The notes under the pieces were generated by a model. It had not been told where the DNA came from and ran no database searches. It saw nothing but the letters and a program-made list of their open reading frames with translations. A stretch of DNA of 11,576 bases from Caulobacteraceae bacterium. Lineage in GTDB: Bacteria > Pseudomonadota > Alphaproteobacteria > Caulobacterales > Caulobacteraceae. The translations under genes were made by a program, and so were the position numbers. The number at the start of each line of letters is the position of its first letter. Positions within the stretch are counted from its first letter, which is position 1. Shown here piece after piece: positions 1 to 7,781 of this stretch. Where the stretch lies: positions 1-11,576 of the forward strand of contig PMOM01000285.1 in NCBI GenBank assembly GCA_003161535.1, in the 5' to 3' direction.

Positions 1-23
1 TGATCGGAGAAGTTCTTGATCAT
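1..23 (-). CDS. Possible 5' end of a YidH/DUF202-type membrane protein (partial)
   Basis: On the minus strand an ATG at 23-21 opens a frame reading M-I-K-N-F-S-D and then a codon starting CA (His or Gln) that runs off the window edge. From memory of the family, small inner-membrane proteins of the YidH/DUF202 type often begin with a segment close to this one followed by A-A-N-E-R-T and a membrane helix. That resemblance is the only evidence. No strong Shine-Dalgarno is visible upstream: the bases before the ATG are CGGAACCCGCGACT. If real, the gene is divergent from the M16 peptidase gene and they share the space 24-197. Only seven full codons can be seen, so this is a guess that the flanking sequence would settle at once. 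Confidence 0.35.
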
Positions 24-197
24 AGTCGCGGGTTCCGGGCGTGGCGGCGCCGATGGGCGCCCGTGACGAGACTAACCCAGGTTGGTCGGCGCTTCACCAT
101 GACGTGGCCTCTTGGCGAACTTGTCTTCGCCCATGTCTGAACTTAAGTGGTCGCGCGTGACGGCGGCGGGCGCCCGTACCTTCTGATGGGAGCTTCC
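24..197. other. Intergenic leader upstream of the M16 peptidase gene
   Basis: This stretch carries no supportable gene. It includes two copies of GGCGCC separated by GATG (46-61), which can pair as a small stem but is unremarkable in GC-rich DNA. No convincing -35/-10 pair was found. The reading frame of the downstream peptidase stays open up to a GTG at 147, but the segment 147-197 does not look like protein and the better start is at 198. Confidence 0.4.
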
Positions 198-3062
198 ATG
201 AGCCGCCTTTCACACTTGGCCGCGATCGCCGGAGGTCTATCCGTCGGGCTTTCCGCGCTGTGGGCCGGCGCCGCCCCGGCGCAGTCGATCCCCGGCTGGC
301 CCCAATCGGCCAGCGACCTGGCGGCCGATCCGGCGGTTCGCTTCGGCGCATTGCCCAATGGGATGCGCTACGCGGTGATGCGAAATGCGACACCCGCGCA
401 TCAGATCTCGCTTCGCCTGCGCATCGGCTCTGGATCGCTCGAGGAAAACGACGCCGAACAAGGCCTCGCCCATGTGCTCGAGCACATGGCCTTCAAGGGT
501 TCGACCCACGTGCCGGCGGGCGAGATGGTCAAGATCCTGCAACGCGAGGGCTTGGCCTTCGGTCCCGACACCAACGCCGAAACCGAGTGGACCCAGACAG
601 TTTATATGCTCGATCTGCCGCGCGATGACGACGAGAGCCTAGACACCGGCCTGATGCTGATGCGGGAGACGGCCGGGGAACTGACTTTGGACGCCACGGC
701 GCTGGCCACCGAGCGCGGCGTCGTGCTCTCCGAGGAGCGCCTGCGTGATACGCCGCTCTTCCGCGCCCAGAAATCTCAGATCGATCTCTTCGCCCATGGC
801 CAGCTGGCCGCGGAGCGATTTCCGATTGGATTGGTGGATGTGGTCAAGAATGCGCCAGTGAGCTTGGTTCGGACATTCTATGAAGCCAACTACCGACCCG
901 ATCGCGCCACCGTCATCGCGGTGGGAGACTTCGATCCGGCCGTCGTGGAAGCCAAGATCAGAGCCCGATTTTCCGATTGGACGCCGGCGGGGCCGCCGAC
1001 CGCCGAACCAAACCTCGGACACGTTGAGCCGCGCGGCCTAACGGTCAAGCTCGTTCATCTGCCTGGCTCTTCCACTCAGACCGTCATCGCTTGGGCGAGG
1101 CCCTATGATGCATCACCCGATACCGCCGCCAAAGAGCGCCGCGAGGTGATGGAAAACCTTGGCATAGCGGTACTGAACCGGCGGTTGGATCGATTGGCGC
1201 GAAGCGAACACCCCCCCTTCATCCGCGCCGGCGCCAGCTTCCAGAACCTCTTTCACTCCGACAAGATCGCGGTCGTTGAAGCGGTCTCGACCCCAGATGG
1301 TTGGCGAGCGTCCGTGGATGCCGCCGAAGAGGAAGTGCGCCGCCTGGTCGATTTCGGCGTGGGCGCCAGGGAGCTGGATCGCGAAGTCACCGAAACGCGC
1401 GCCTCTCTGCGCAACGCCGTCGCCGGCGCCGCCACCAGGCTGACGCCCGCCCTGGCCTCGGGCTTGGTGGATGCGGTGGACGAGAACGAGGTCTTCACCG
1501 CGCCATCGACCGACCTGGCGTTGTTCGAAGAGGCCGTGAAGGGTCTGAAGGCCGCGTCGGTCAATAGCGCGGCGCGGGCCGTGTTCGCCGGGGCTGGTCC
1601 TCTGGTCGAGCTGGCGACCCCCGATCCGATCGATGGCGGCGAGGCGGCGCTGGCGGCGGAGTTCTCCAAGGCCCAATCGGCGTCCTTGAGCCCACCGGCG
1701 GAGGAGGCGGCGATCGCTTGGCCCTACGAGCGCATCGGCGCTCCAGGAAAGCTCATTCAACGAACAGTGGTGGCCGATCTTGGCCTGGTGACGGCGCGAT
1801 TCGCCAATGGCGTGAGCTTGACCGTGAAGCCGACACCCTTTCGGCAGGACCAGGTCTTGGTTTCGGTGAATGTCGGGGCCGGTCGCCTGGATCTTCCCAG
1901 AGACCGCCCGACCGTCAGCTGGGCGATGGCGGCCCTGGTGGCCGGCGGCTTTGGCAAGATCGACTTCGAGGACAGCCAAAGAGCGTTGGCCGGCAAGGTT
2001 CATGCGGTCAATTCCGCCATGCAAGACGACGCGTTTTTGCTTGGCGGGGCCACCCGGCCCGAAGACCTGAGGACGCAGCTCCAGGTGATGGCCGCCTATC
2101 TCGCCGACCCCGGCTATCAACCCGAAGCCTTCGAGCGCTTGCGCGGCGCCTACCTTGCTCAATTGCCGCAGTTGGAGGCGACGCCCAGCGGCGTGTTCGA
2201 GCGGGATTCAGGGGCGTTGTTAGCCAGTGGCGATCCTCGTTTCGCCTTCCCAACCCGCCAACAACTGCTGGCCGCCAAGCCGCAAGATCTGAAGGCGCTT
2301 TTGAGCCGGCCCCTCTCGCGGGGACCGGTGGAAGTCACCATCGTGGGCGACATCACCGCCGATCAGGCCATCGCCCTGACGGCCGAGACCCTGGGAGCGT
2401 TGCCGACTCGCGCCCGTAATATGGCGCCAGGACCTGACGACTTGACGGTTCGCTTTCCAGGCCCGACGCCCGTGCCCCTGGCGCGCACCGATACAGGTCG
2501 CCCCGACCAGGCGGTGGGCGTGGTCGCTTGGCCCATGACGGGGTTCTATCCGAACATGGCCGCATCGCGCGCCGCGATGCTGGCTGGCGATGTGCTTGAG
2601 AACCGACTCTTGGACCAGGTGCGCATCGCGCAGGGGGACACCTACAGCCCCGAGACGCGGGTCGATCTGTCCCAGACCTTCCCGGGCTATGGTTACGCCT
2701 ACAGCGCCGTGGAGATGCCACCGGGCAAGATCGCCGCCTTCTTCGCAAGCGTCTCGGCGATCACCGCGGACCTGCGGGCCAAGCCCATCAGCGCCGACGA
2801 ATTGGTTCGGGTGAAGAATCCAAAGATCGCGACTCTGAGAAAGGCGCAGGCCACCAATGAATATTGGCTGGCCGACCTGACCGGCTCCCTGGCCGATCCC
2901 AGACGCCTCGATCTGATCCGGAGCACGTTTCCCGATTACGAAAAGATCACTCCCGCCGATATCCAGGCCGCCGCGCGTAGGTGGCTGGTCGATGAGAAGG
3001 CTTGGAGACTGATCGTGCGGGCCGCGTCGCAGCCTCCTACCGTCCCGTCGGCCCCTTCTTGA
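198..3062 (+). CDS. Exported M16 (insulinase/pitrilysin-type) zinc metallopeptidase
   Basis: The predicted protein of 954 residues is a secreted or periplasmic peptidase of family M16. The ATG at 198 was chosen because GGGAG lies at 188-192 and the first 30 residues form a signal peptide: an Arg near the start, a hydrophobic stretch about residues 6-25, then A-A-P-A-Q-S. A GTG at 147 is in frame but would bury the signal. The zinc site HxxEH is present as H92-V-L-E95-H96. A downstream E-R-G-V-V-L-S-E segment at 172-179 supplies the glutamates, with E179 the likely third zinc ligand. The C-terminal lobe (about 535-954) lacks HxxEH, as is normal for the inactive half, but keeps R809 and Y816. 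Their spacing matches the substrate-anchoring Arg and Tyr of insulin-degrading enzyme. The overall plan, two homologous lobes in one chain, resembles PqqL-like M16 proteins. The natural substrate is unknown. The 3' end overlaps the end of hflC on the other strand. Confidence 0.93.
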   Translation: MSRLSHLAAIAGGLSVGLSALWAGAAPAQSIPGWPQSASDLAADPAVRFGALPNGMRYAVMRNATPAHQISLRLRIGSGSLEENDAEQGLAHVLEHMAFKGSTHVPAGEMVKILQREGLAFGPDTNAETEWTQTVYMLDLPRDDDESLDTGLMLMRETAGELTLDATALATERGVVLSEERLRDTPLFRAQKSQIDLFAHGQLAAERFPIGLVDVVKNAPVSLVRTFYEANYRPDRATVIAVGDFDPAVVEAKIRARFSDWTPAGPPTAEPNLGHVEPRGLTVKLVHLPGSSTQTVIAWARPYDASPDTAAKERREVMENLGIAVLNRRLDRLARSEHPPFIRAGASFQNLFHSDKIAVVEAVSTPDGWRASVDAAEEEVRRLVDFGVGARELDREVTETRASLRNAVAGAATRLTPALASGLVDAVDENEVFTAPSTDLALFEEAVKGLKAASVNSAARAVFAGAGPLVELATPDPIDGGEAALAAEFSKAQSASLSPPAEEAAIAWPYERIGAPGKLIQRTVVADLGLVTARFANGVSLTVKPTPFRQDQVLVSVNVGAGRLDLPRDRPTVSWAMAALVAGGFGKIDFEDSQRALAGKVHAVNSAMQDDAFLLGGATRPEDLRTQLQVMAAYLADPGYQPEAFERLRGAYLAQLPQLEATPSGVFERDSGALLASGDPRFAFPTRQQLLAAKPQDLKALLSRPLSRGPVEVTIVGDITADQAIALTAETLGALPTRARNMAPGPDDLTVRFPGPTPVPLARTDTGRPDQAVGVVAWPMTGFYPNMAASRAAMLAGDVLENRLLDQVRIAQGDTYSPETRVDLSQTFPGYGYAYSAVEMPPGKIAAFFASVSAITADLRAKPISADELVRVKNPKIATLRKAQATNEYWLADLTGSLADPRRLDLIRSTFPDYEKITPADIQAAARRWLVDEKAWRLIVRAASQPPTVPSAPS

Positions 3063-3924
3063 AATACTTGAAGAAATCGCTGTCCGGCGACAGGATCAAG
3101 GTGGTGTCGCCATCGGCGAAGCTGCCCTCATAGGCCTGCATCGAACGGTAGAAGGCGGCGAAACTGGGGTCCTTGCCGAAGCTGGAGGCGAACAACCGCG
3201 CGCTCTCGCCGTCGCCCGCGCCACGGGTGGTGAAGGATTCTTCGGTGGCCGTGGCCAAAGTGATGGTGACCTGCTTGTCGGCGTCGGCGACTACTTCGCG
3301 GCGGTTCTGTTCGCCGACCGCGCGGATCTGCGCGGCCTGCTGCTGCAGGTTGGACCGCATCCGCTGGTAGACCGCCTGTTGGTTGGCCGCGGGCAGATCG
3401 GCGCGCTTGATGCGCAGATCGACGACCTCGATCCCCAGACGCGAGCGGGCGGCGCGACGGCGCACGTCGGCCAGGGTTTCGGCCATCAGGGCGTCGCGCC
3501 TCTGCGAGATGATCTCATTGGCGGTTGCGGCGCCAAGCACTTGGCGCAGCGATGAGTTGATCAGCGGCTCCAGCCGGTCGGCGGCGATCGTCTCATTGCG
3601 TAGGGTGCGATAGTATTGCAGCGGATTGGCGATGCGGTAGCGCACGAAGGCGTCCACGACCAGGCGCTGCTGGTCGGCCGAGATGACCTCCTCCTGTCGC
3701 GCCTCGATGACTTGGTTGCGCTTGTCCAGGGTGACGAGCGATTCCACGAACGGGATCTTGAGCTTCAGCCCGGGATCGTAGGCGCCCGGCGGATTGATCA
3801 CCCGAACCGGTTCGCCCAGGTTGACCACCACCACCTGCTCGCGCTGATCGACGATGAAGAAGGTGTTGGCCAATAGAACGCCGATCGCGAAAACGAATCC
3901 CAGCCAAAGGAAGAGGCGATTCAC
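3037..3924 (-). CDS. hflC: HflC, SPFH-domain partner of HflK in FtsH protease control
   Basis: The 295-residue protein has one N-terminal membrane helix (about residues 4-24) followed by a band-7/SPFH domain (about 24-190). A charged, Gln-rich helical region follows, and then the typical C-terminal signature F-G-K-D-P-S-F-A-A-F-Y-R-S at 249-261. In other bacteria HflC and HflK form a large inner-membrane assembly, exposed to the periplasm, that encloses and modulates the AAA protease FtsH. The start is GTG at 3924-3922, with AAGGA at 3937-3933 as ribosome binding site. The start overlaps the hflK stop as GTGA, so translation is probably coupled. The last codons overlap the convergent M16 gene by 26 bp. 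No degP-like protease gene follows; the opposite-strand M16 peptidase occupies that place. Confidence 0.95.
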   Translation of the reverse strand: MNRLFLWLGFVFAIGVLLANTFFIVDQREQVVVVNLGEPVRVINPPGAYDPGLKLKIPFVESLVTLDKRNQVIEARQEEVISADQQRLVVDAFVRYRIANPLQYYRTLRNETIAADRLEPLINSSLRQVLGAATANEIISQRRDALMAETLADVRRRAARSRLGIEVVDLRIKRADLPAANQQAVYQRMRSNLQQQAAQIRAVGEQNRREVVADADKQVTITLATATEESFTTRGAGDGESARLFASSFGKDPSFAAFYRSMQAYEGSFADGDTTLILSPDSDFFKYFKKGPTGR

Positions 3925-5096
3925 TGATCAGGTCCTTGCGATTGAGCCGCCGCCGCGGGAGCTGATGGCGGCGGCGTTTGGGCCGACGCGCTGGCGCGGA
4001 AGGCGTCGGGCGGCAGGATGATCGGCGCGGTGGCTCCCTTGGCGTCGATAATCACCTTGCGCGAGTGCGAGAGCACCTGCTGCATGGTCTCGATGTAGAG
4101 GCGTTCGCGGGTCACCGCCGGGGCGGCTCGATACTGGGCGTAGAGCTGATTGAAGCGAGCCGCCTGGCCTTGCGCCTCGCGCACCACCTGCTCGCGATAG
4201 CCCTGGGCCGCCTGGACGATCTTGGCGGCGTCGCCCTTGGCCTCGTTCACCACCCGATTGCGATAGGTATTGGCGTCGTTGATGTAGGACTGCGCATCCT
4301 GGCCGGCGCGGGCGATGTCCTGATAAGCGGGCACCACCTCGGCGGGCGGGTTGGCGTTTTGGATCTGGACCGCGTCGATGGTGACGCCGGCGTTGTAGCG
4401 GTCGAGAATGCGTTGCATCAGGCTGAGCGTCTCGCTCTGCACCTCGCCGCGCCCGTTGGTGAGAATGGATTTCAGATCGCTGCGTCCCACCACTTCTCGC
4501 ATGGCGCTTTCGGCGACCGCCTTGACCGCGTCGCTAGGGTCTCTGACCTTGAACAGATAGTCGGCGGCGTCGGAGACATGCCACTGCACGGTGAACGACA
4601 GATCGACGATGTTCTCATCGCCGGTGAGCATCAGGCTCTCGTCGGGCGCCTCGGCCCCGGGCACCCCCCCAATGACGGTCTTGTTCTGGTTCGTCACCGA
4701 GACCAGCTCGGCCTTCTCGATGGGGATCGGCAGATGGTAGTGGAGCCCCGGGCCAACCGAGCGCGAATAGCCGCCAAAGCGGGTGATCACCGCCTCCTGG
4801 TAGGCCTGAACGGTGTAGACGCCAGTCAATGTCCAGGCCAGGAATCCCACGGCCATGATTGCCCACACCGCTGGAGGCCGGATGCCCTGGCCGCCGGGAC
4901 CGCGGAAGAGGCGACTGGCCTCGCCCATGATTTGCCTGACCAGATCGGAAGGAGCCGGGCCTCCTGGGCGGCCCGGAGGCGGACGCCTGCGCGGTTCCTC
5001 GCGACCAGGAGGAACCTCACCGGACGGCTTGCCGCCATCTTCGCCTGAAGGCGGCGCGCCCCAAGGGCCAGGGTTGGCGTTGTCATTCCACGGCAT
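3921..5096 (-). CDS. hflK: HflK, SPFH-domain membrane protein of the HflKC complex
   Basis: The protein has 391 residues when started at the ATG 5096-5094. The frame is open further upstream to 5588, but that part overlaps the divergent mrp gene. M-P-W-N at the start followed by a Gly/Pro-rich cytoplasmic tail (to about residue 72) is typical of HflK. One membrane helix follows (about 75-94), then the SPFH/band-7 domain (about 95-270). Next is a long helical segment rich in Ala, Gln and charged residues (about 255-325), and a Pro/Ala/Gln-rich tail from about 368. With HflC it would form the ring or cage around FtsH (established in E. coli). The ribosome binding site is weak. hflK and hflC overlap by four bases and form one operon. 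The divergent neighbour is mrp, 129 bp away. Confidence 0.95.
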   Translation of the reverse strand: MPWNDNANPGPWGAPPSGEDGGKPSGEVPPGREEPRRRPPPGRPGGPAPSDLVRQIMGEASRLFRGPGGQGIRPPAVWAIMAVGFLAWTLTGVYTVQAYQEAVITRFGGYSRSVGPGLHYHLPIPIEKAELVSVTNQNKTVIGGVPGAEAPDESLMLTGDENIVDLSFTVQWHVSDAADYLFKVRDPSDAVKAVAESAMREVVGRSDLKSILTNGRGEVQSETLSLMQRILDRYNAGVTIDAVQIQNANPPAEVVPAYQDIARAGQDAQSYINDANTYRNRVVNEAKGDAAKIVQAAQGYREQVVREAQGQAARFNQLYAQYRAAPAVTRERLYIETMQQVLSHSRKVIIDAKGATAPIILPPDAFRASASAQTPPPSAPAAAAQSQGPDQ

Positions 5097-5137
5097 GATG
5101 GGCGAAAGTCGTCTCTTTCTTCTGGCCGCGCTCGGCT

Positions 5138-5149
5138 CTTTTGCAAAAG
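5138..5149. repeat. Perfect 12-bp palindrome between hflK and mrp
   Basis: CTTTTGCAAAAG is its own reverse complement. It sits in the 129-bp divergent space, 42 bp upstream of the hflK start and 77 bp upstream of the mrp start. It could be a binding site for a dimeric regulator. It is also A/T-rich against a GC-rich background, so a structural role is possible. No known operator was recognised. Confidence 0.45.
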
Positions 5150-5164
5150 CCTGAAGGCGGGAGG

Positions 5165-5193
5165 TTGTAAAGCGGCTCCCGGGGCCGGATATG
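5165..5193 (+). promoter_or_regulatory. Weak candidate promoter for mrp
   Basis: TTGTAA (5165-5170) and GATATG (5188-5193) are separated by 17 bp and would give a leader of roughly 25 bases to the mrp ATG. The match to the housekeeping consensus is four of six for the -35 and three of six for the -10. On the other strand the same -10 region reads CATATC, with TTGCTT 17 bp upstream of it (5216-5211), so hflK could use an overlapping promoter. Both calls are weak and come only from pattern matching. Confidence 0.2.
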
Positions 5194-5225
5194 AGACGCC
5201 ACGCCGCGCAAAGCAACAAGAAGCG

Positions 5226-6350
5226 ATGAACGCCGCCGTCCTGCCCGATCGAGACGCGATCATCATCGCCCTCGACCAGATTGCCGATCCCAAGACCGGC
5301 CAGGGCTTGGCCAGCGCCGGGCTGGTGCGGGGCCTCACCGTTGGTGAAGGCCGCGCCGGCTTCATGCTGGAGGTGGCGGCGGCTGACGCGGCGCTCTACG
5401 CTCCGGTGCGGGACGCCGCCGAACGGGCGCTGCTGGCGGTCGCCGGAGTCCGGAAGGCTCAGGTGGTCCTCACCGCCGCCGCCAAGGCGCCAACTCCCGG
5501 CGTGACACGCGTGCGCAAAGGCGCGCAGCTTGCCCCCGACCCGCGGGCTGACACCCACGGCATGCCGCCCGCCGAGCGATTGGAGCATGTCAGACGAGTG
5601 ATCGCCGTGGCCAGCGGCAAGGGGGGCGTGGGCAAATCAACCGTTGCGGTGAATCTTGCCTGCGCGTTCGTCGCCCTTGGGCTGAAGACCGGCCTTCTGG
5701 ACGCGGATGTCTACGGTCCCTCGGCGCCCAAGATGCTGGGCATCGACGAGCAGCCCAAATTCGAGGATGGCAAGCTCAGCCCTCTGCGGGTCTGGGGACT
5801 GAAGGTGATGTCGATCGGATTTCTGGTTGATGAGGCCTCGCCGATGATCTGGCGCGGACCCATGGCCTCATCGGCCATGCGGCAGATGATTCAGGATGTG
5901 CGTTGGGGGACCGCTGAGGATCCCCTCGACGTGCTCATCGTCGATTTGCCCCCTGGCACCGGCGACATACATCTGACGCTGGTCCAGAAGCTGGCCGTGG
6001 ACGGGGTGGTCATCGTCTCGACGCCGCAGGAGATCGCGCTGATCGATGCGCGCCGGGCCTCTGCGATGTTCCGCAAGATGAACCCGCCCGTCCCCATCCT
6101 CGGCGTGATCGAAAACATGGCCTTCTTCCCCGATCCCGCCACCGGAGCGCCGATTCCCATCTTCGGACAAGGTGGAGCGCGCTCGGAGGCCGAGCGTCTC
6201 GGGGTTCCGTTCCTGGGAGAAATCCCCATCGACATCGCCTTGCGCAAGGGTGCGGACGAGGGTCGACCGCTGGTGGCGACGATGCCCGACAGCGCGGTAG
6301 GGCGGGTATTCGCGGCGATCGCGACGAGCTTGCACGGGCCTCGTCCGTAG
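5226..6350 (+). CDS. mrp: Mrp/ApbC-type Fe-S cluster carrier P-loop ATPase
   Basis: The 374-residue protein has the full Mrp plan. An N-terminal MIP18/DUF59-type domain (about residues 5-85) is followed by a linker and a ParA/MinD-like ATPase domain. The ATPase carries the deviant Walker A G-K-G-G-V-G-K-S-T at 131-139, and D-A-D-V-Y-G-P-S at 159-166. It also has the W-R-G-P-M segment at 209-213 and the Walker B region V-D-L-P-P-G-T-G-D at 239-247. Mrp/ApbC proteins are cytosolic and help load 4Fe-4S clusters onto apo-proteins. The usual C-terminal CxxC that follows the E-N-M segment (here 296-298) is absent: the region reads A-F-F-P-D-P-A-T-G. The only cysteine in the protein is C146. The ATG at 5226 is preceded by AAGAAG, a modest ribosome binding site. 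The gene ends 12 bp from the convergent transporter gene. Confidence 0.94.
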   Translation: MNAAVLPDRDAIIIALDQIADPKTGQGLASAGLVRGLTVGEGRAGFMLEVAAADAALYAPVRDAAERALLAVAGVRKAQVVLTAAAKAPTPGVTRVRKGAQLAPDPRADTHGMPPAERLEHVRRVIAVASGKGGVGKSTVAVNLACAFVALGLKTGLLDADVYGPSAPKMLGIDEQPKFEDGKLSPLRVWGLKVMSIGFLVDEASPMIWRGPMASSAMRQMIQDVRWGTAEDPLDVLIVDLPPGTGDIHLTLVQKLAVDGVVIVSTPQEIALIDARRASAMFRKMNPPVPILGVIENMAFFPDPATGAPIPIFGQGGARSEAERLGVPFLGEIPIDIALRKGADEGRPLVATMPDSAVGRVFAAIATSLHGPRP

Positions 6351-6362
6351 GCGCCGCGATCC

Positions 6363-7769
6363 CTAGAGCCGTTGGGGCGCGCCCACGAGAGACTCTTCGG
6401 CGGCGGCGACCGAGAGCGATGCGTCGCGCGCCTCCAGGGCCTCGCGAATCGCGCCATGCCGCTTGGCGTCCAGACTGTAGCCAAAAAACATCGCGCCGCC
6501 CAGGAACACCAAGATGATCGGCGCGAAAAGGTAGCACATTTCCAGGCCGAAAATGGCATGGGCGGTGTTCACCGCGCCTTCCTTTCCGTTGTAGCCCACC
6601 ATTTTGAGAATCGGAAAGACGACGACCACGGTGATCACCAAGCCGAGCTTGGTGGTTGAGGTGACCAAGGAGAAGAGCAGGCTGGTCAGATTCTGCCCGC
6701 GCTCAAGGCGGACTTCGTCGACAACGTCGGCGACCATGGCGCGGATCAGAAGAAGGAAAGCGCTGGCGCAGAAGCCGACGGCGAACATGCCAAGAACCGT
6801 TGGCGCGGCTTCCGCAAGGCCGTGCCCCGGCCATACCCTGGGGAGAGCCATCAGGGTGGTTTGGGCGACGGCATAGGCGACGCAGGCGATTTGGACCGTG
6901 CGATGCTTGCCGATCCGCCTTGCGATGCGTCCCCAGGTCGGCGCACCGATGACGCCCGCGCCGATATAGAAGATCAGCAGATAGCCGACCTCCGCGATGC
7001 CGAAGCCCTTGGCGTCGTGAAAGAAGTACACATAGAGGGGCGCAGTGGTCCCTGGGCCGAGGGTGAGCAGCAGATCCGCGGCGATGATCCTGAGCATCGA
7101 AGGCCTGGAAATGGCGAAGGCATAGTCCTTCAAGCTGAAACGGGGACGCTGGGGGTTGGAGGGAATTCGCTCCGGCGTCAAACCCGTGCAAACCAGAACC
7201 GCGACCGGCACCGCGATGATCAGAATCCAGGCCACGGCCGGCATGCTGGCGGCCTTGCCAAGGACCACGGCGCCGCGAGTGAAAAGGGGCAACAAAGCCA
7301 AGCCAATGGCCCCAAGAACGGCCAGGCCCTGAGTTACGCCATAGACGCGCGAGCGTTCATTGTAATCGGTGGCCAATATCGATGCCCAGGCCGCCAGGCC
7401 CAGGTTCAGCATCGAGGCGCCCGCGTAGGCGACCAGCATCCAGACGATCAGATGGCCCGGCCCGACCTTTCCCCCAGGCATCAGCAAATTGTAGAGCCCC
7501 AGCATGGCGATGGGCGCGCCGGCGACCAGCCAGGGTCGGTAGCGCCCAATCGGCGTACGGGTGCGGTCCATGGCCACGCCCAGGAACGGATCGAGCCAGA
7601 TGTCGATCAGGCGCACGACAGCGATGGCGCCCGCCACCGCCAGGAAGTCATTGCCCAACCCGACGTAGAAGCGCGGCAGATAGACTCCGAAGACCAGCAC
7701 CATGCCGGCCAAGGGCAGGCCCGGCAGAGCGAAGGTGATGAGGGTGCGCAGCGGGATCCGGGTGGTCAT
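6363..7769 (-). CDS. GPH-family (MelB-type) sugar:cation symporter, second gene of a tandem pair
   Basis: The 468-residue protein has about twelve hydrophobic segments and belongs to the glycoside-pentoside-hexuronide:cation symporter branch of the major facilitator superfamily. Key marks are D56 and D60 in R-L-I-D-I-W-L-D-P, matching in position the two cation-binding aspartates of MelB. The D-R-T-R-T-P-I-G-R-Y-R-P-W loop follows at 68-80. The central cytoplasmic loop (about 197-222) and the K-H-R loop near 288-290 also fit. It would bring a sugar or glycoside into the cell with H+ or Na+; the substrate cannot be told from sequence. The ATG at 7769-7767 has AGAGG nearby. That site begins right at the TGA stop of the upstream transporter, so the two are probably co-translated. 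The two proteins share the same motifs and a similar C-terminal G-L/M-E plus R-H-G-x-I-R segment, which shows duplication. Confidence 0.9.
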   Translation of the reverse strand: MTTRIPLRTLITFALPGLPLAGMVLVFGVYLPRFYVGLGNDFLAVAGAIAVVRLIDIWLDPFLGVAMDRTRTPIGRYRPWLVAGAPIAMLGLYNLLMPGGKVGPGHLIVWMLVAYAGASMLNLGLAAWASILATDYNERSRVYGVTQGLAVLGAIGLALLPLFTRGAVVLGKAASMPAVAWILIIAVPVAVLVCTGLTPERIPSNPQRPRFSLKDYAFAISRPSMLRIIAADLLLTLGPGTTAPLYVYFFHDAKGFGIAEVGYLLIFYIGAGVIGAPTWGRIARRIGKHRTVQIACVAYAVAQTTLMALPRVWPGHGLAEAAPTVLGMFAVGFCASAFLLLIRAMVADVVDEVRLERGQNLTSLLFSLVTSTTKLGLVITVVVVFPILKMVGYNGKEGAVNTAHAIFGLEMCYLFAPIILVFLGGAMFFGYSLDAKRHGAIREALEARDASLSVAAAEESLVGAPQRL

Positions 7770-7781
7770 CTGGCGCGCCTC

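Noticed and set aside
147..197. Upstream GTG at 147 as start of the M16 peptidase
   Set aside because: It would place 17 unlikely residues before a clean signal peptide, and the ATG at 198 has a better-placed GGGAG.
1113..2162. Minus-strand frame of 349 codons inside the M16 gene
   Set aside because: It is a shadow of the peptidase gene with no recognisable motif, and the M16 frame is continuous and conserved through it.
3181..3300. Possible local frameshift in the C-terminal part of HflC, where residues 218-240 differ from textbook HflC
   Set aside because: The frame returns to the family signature without a compensating shift, codons look normal and no alternative frame matches better, so it is read as ordinary divergence.
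3978..5048. Long plus-strand open frame of 356 codons opposite hflK
   Set aside because: It is antisense to a well supported hflK, its protein is rich in His, Gly and Arg without a fold or motif, and GC-rich third positions often keep the opposite strand open.
6375..6384. GGGCGCGCCC palindrome at the end of the downstream symporter gene as a terminator
   Set aside because: It has no loop, lies inside the coding region and is not followed by a T run.
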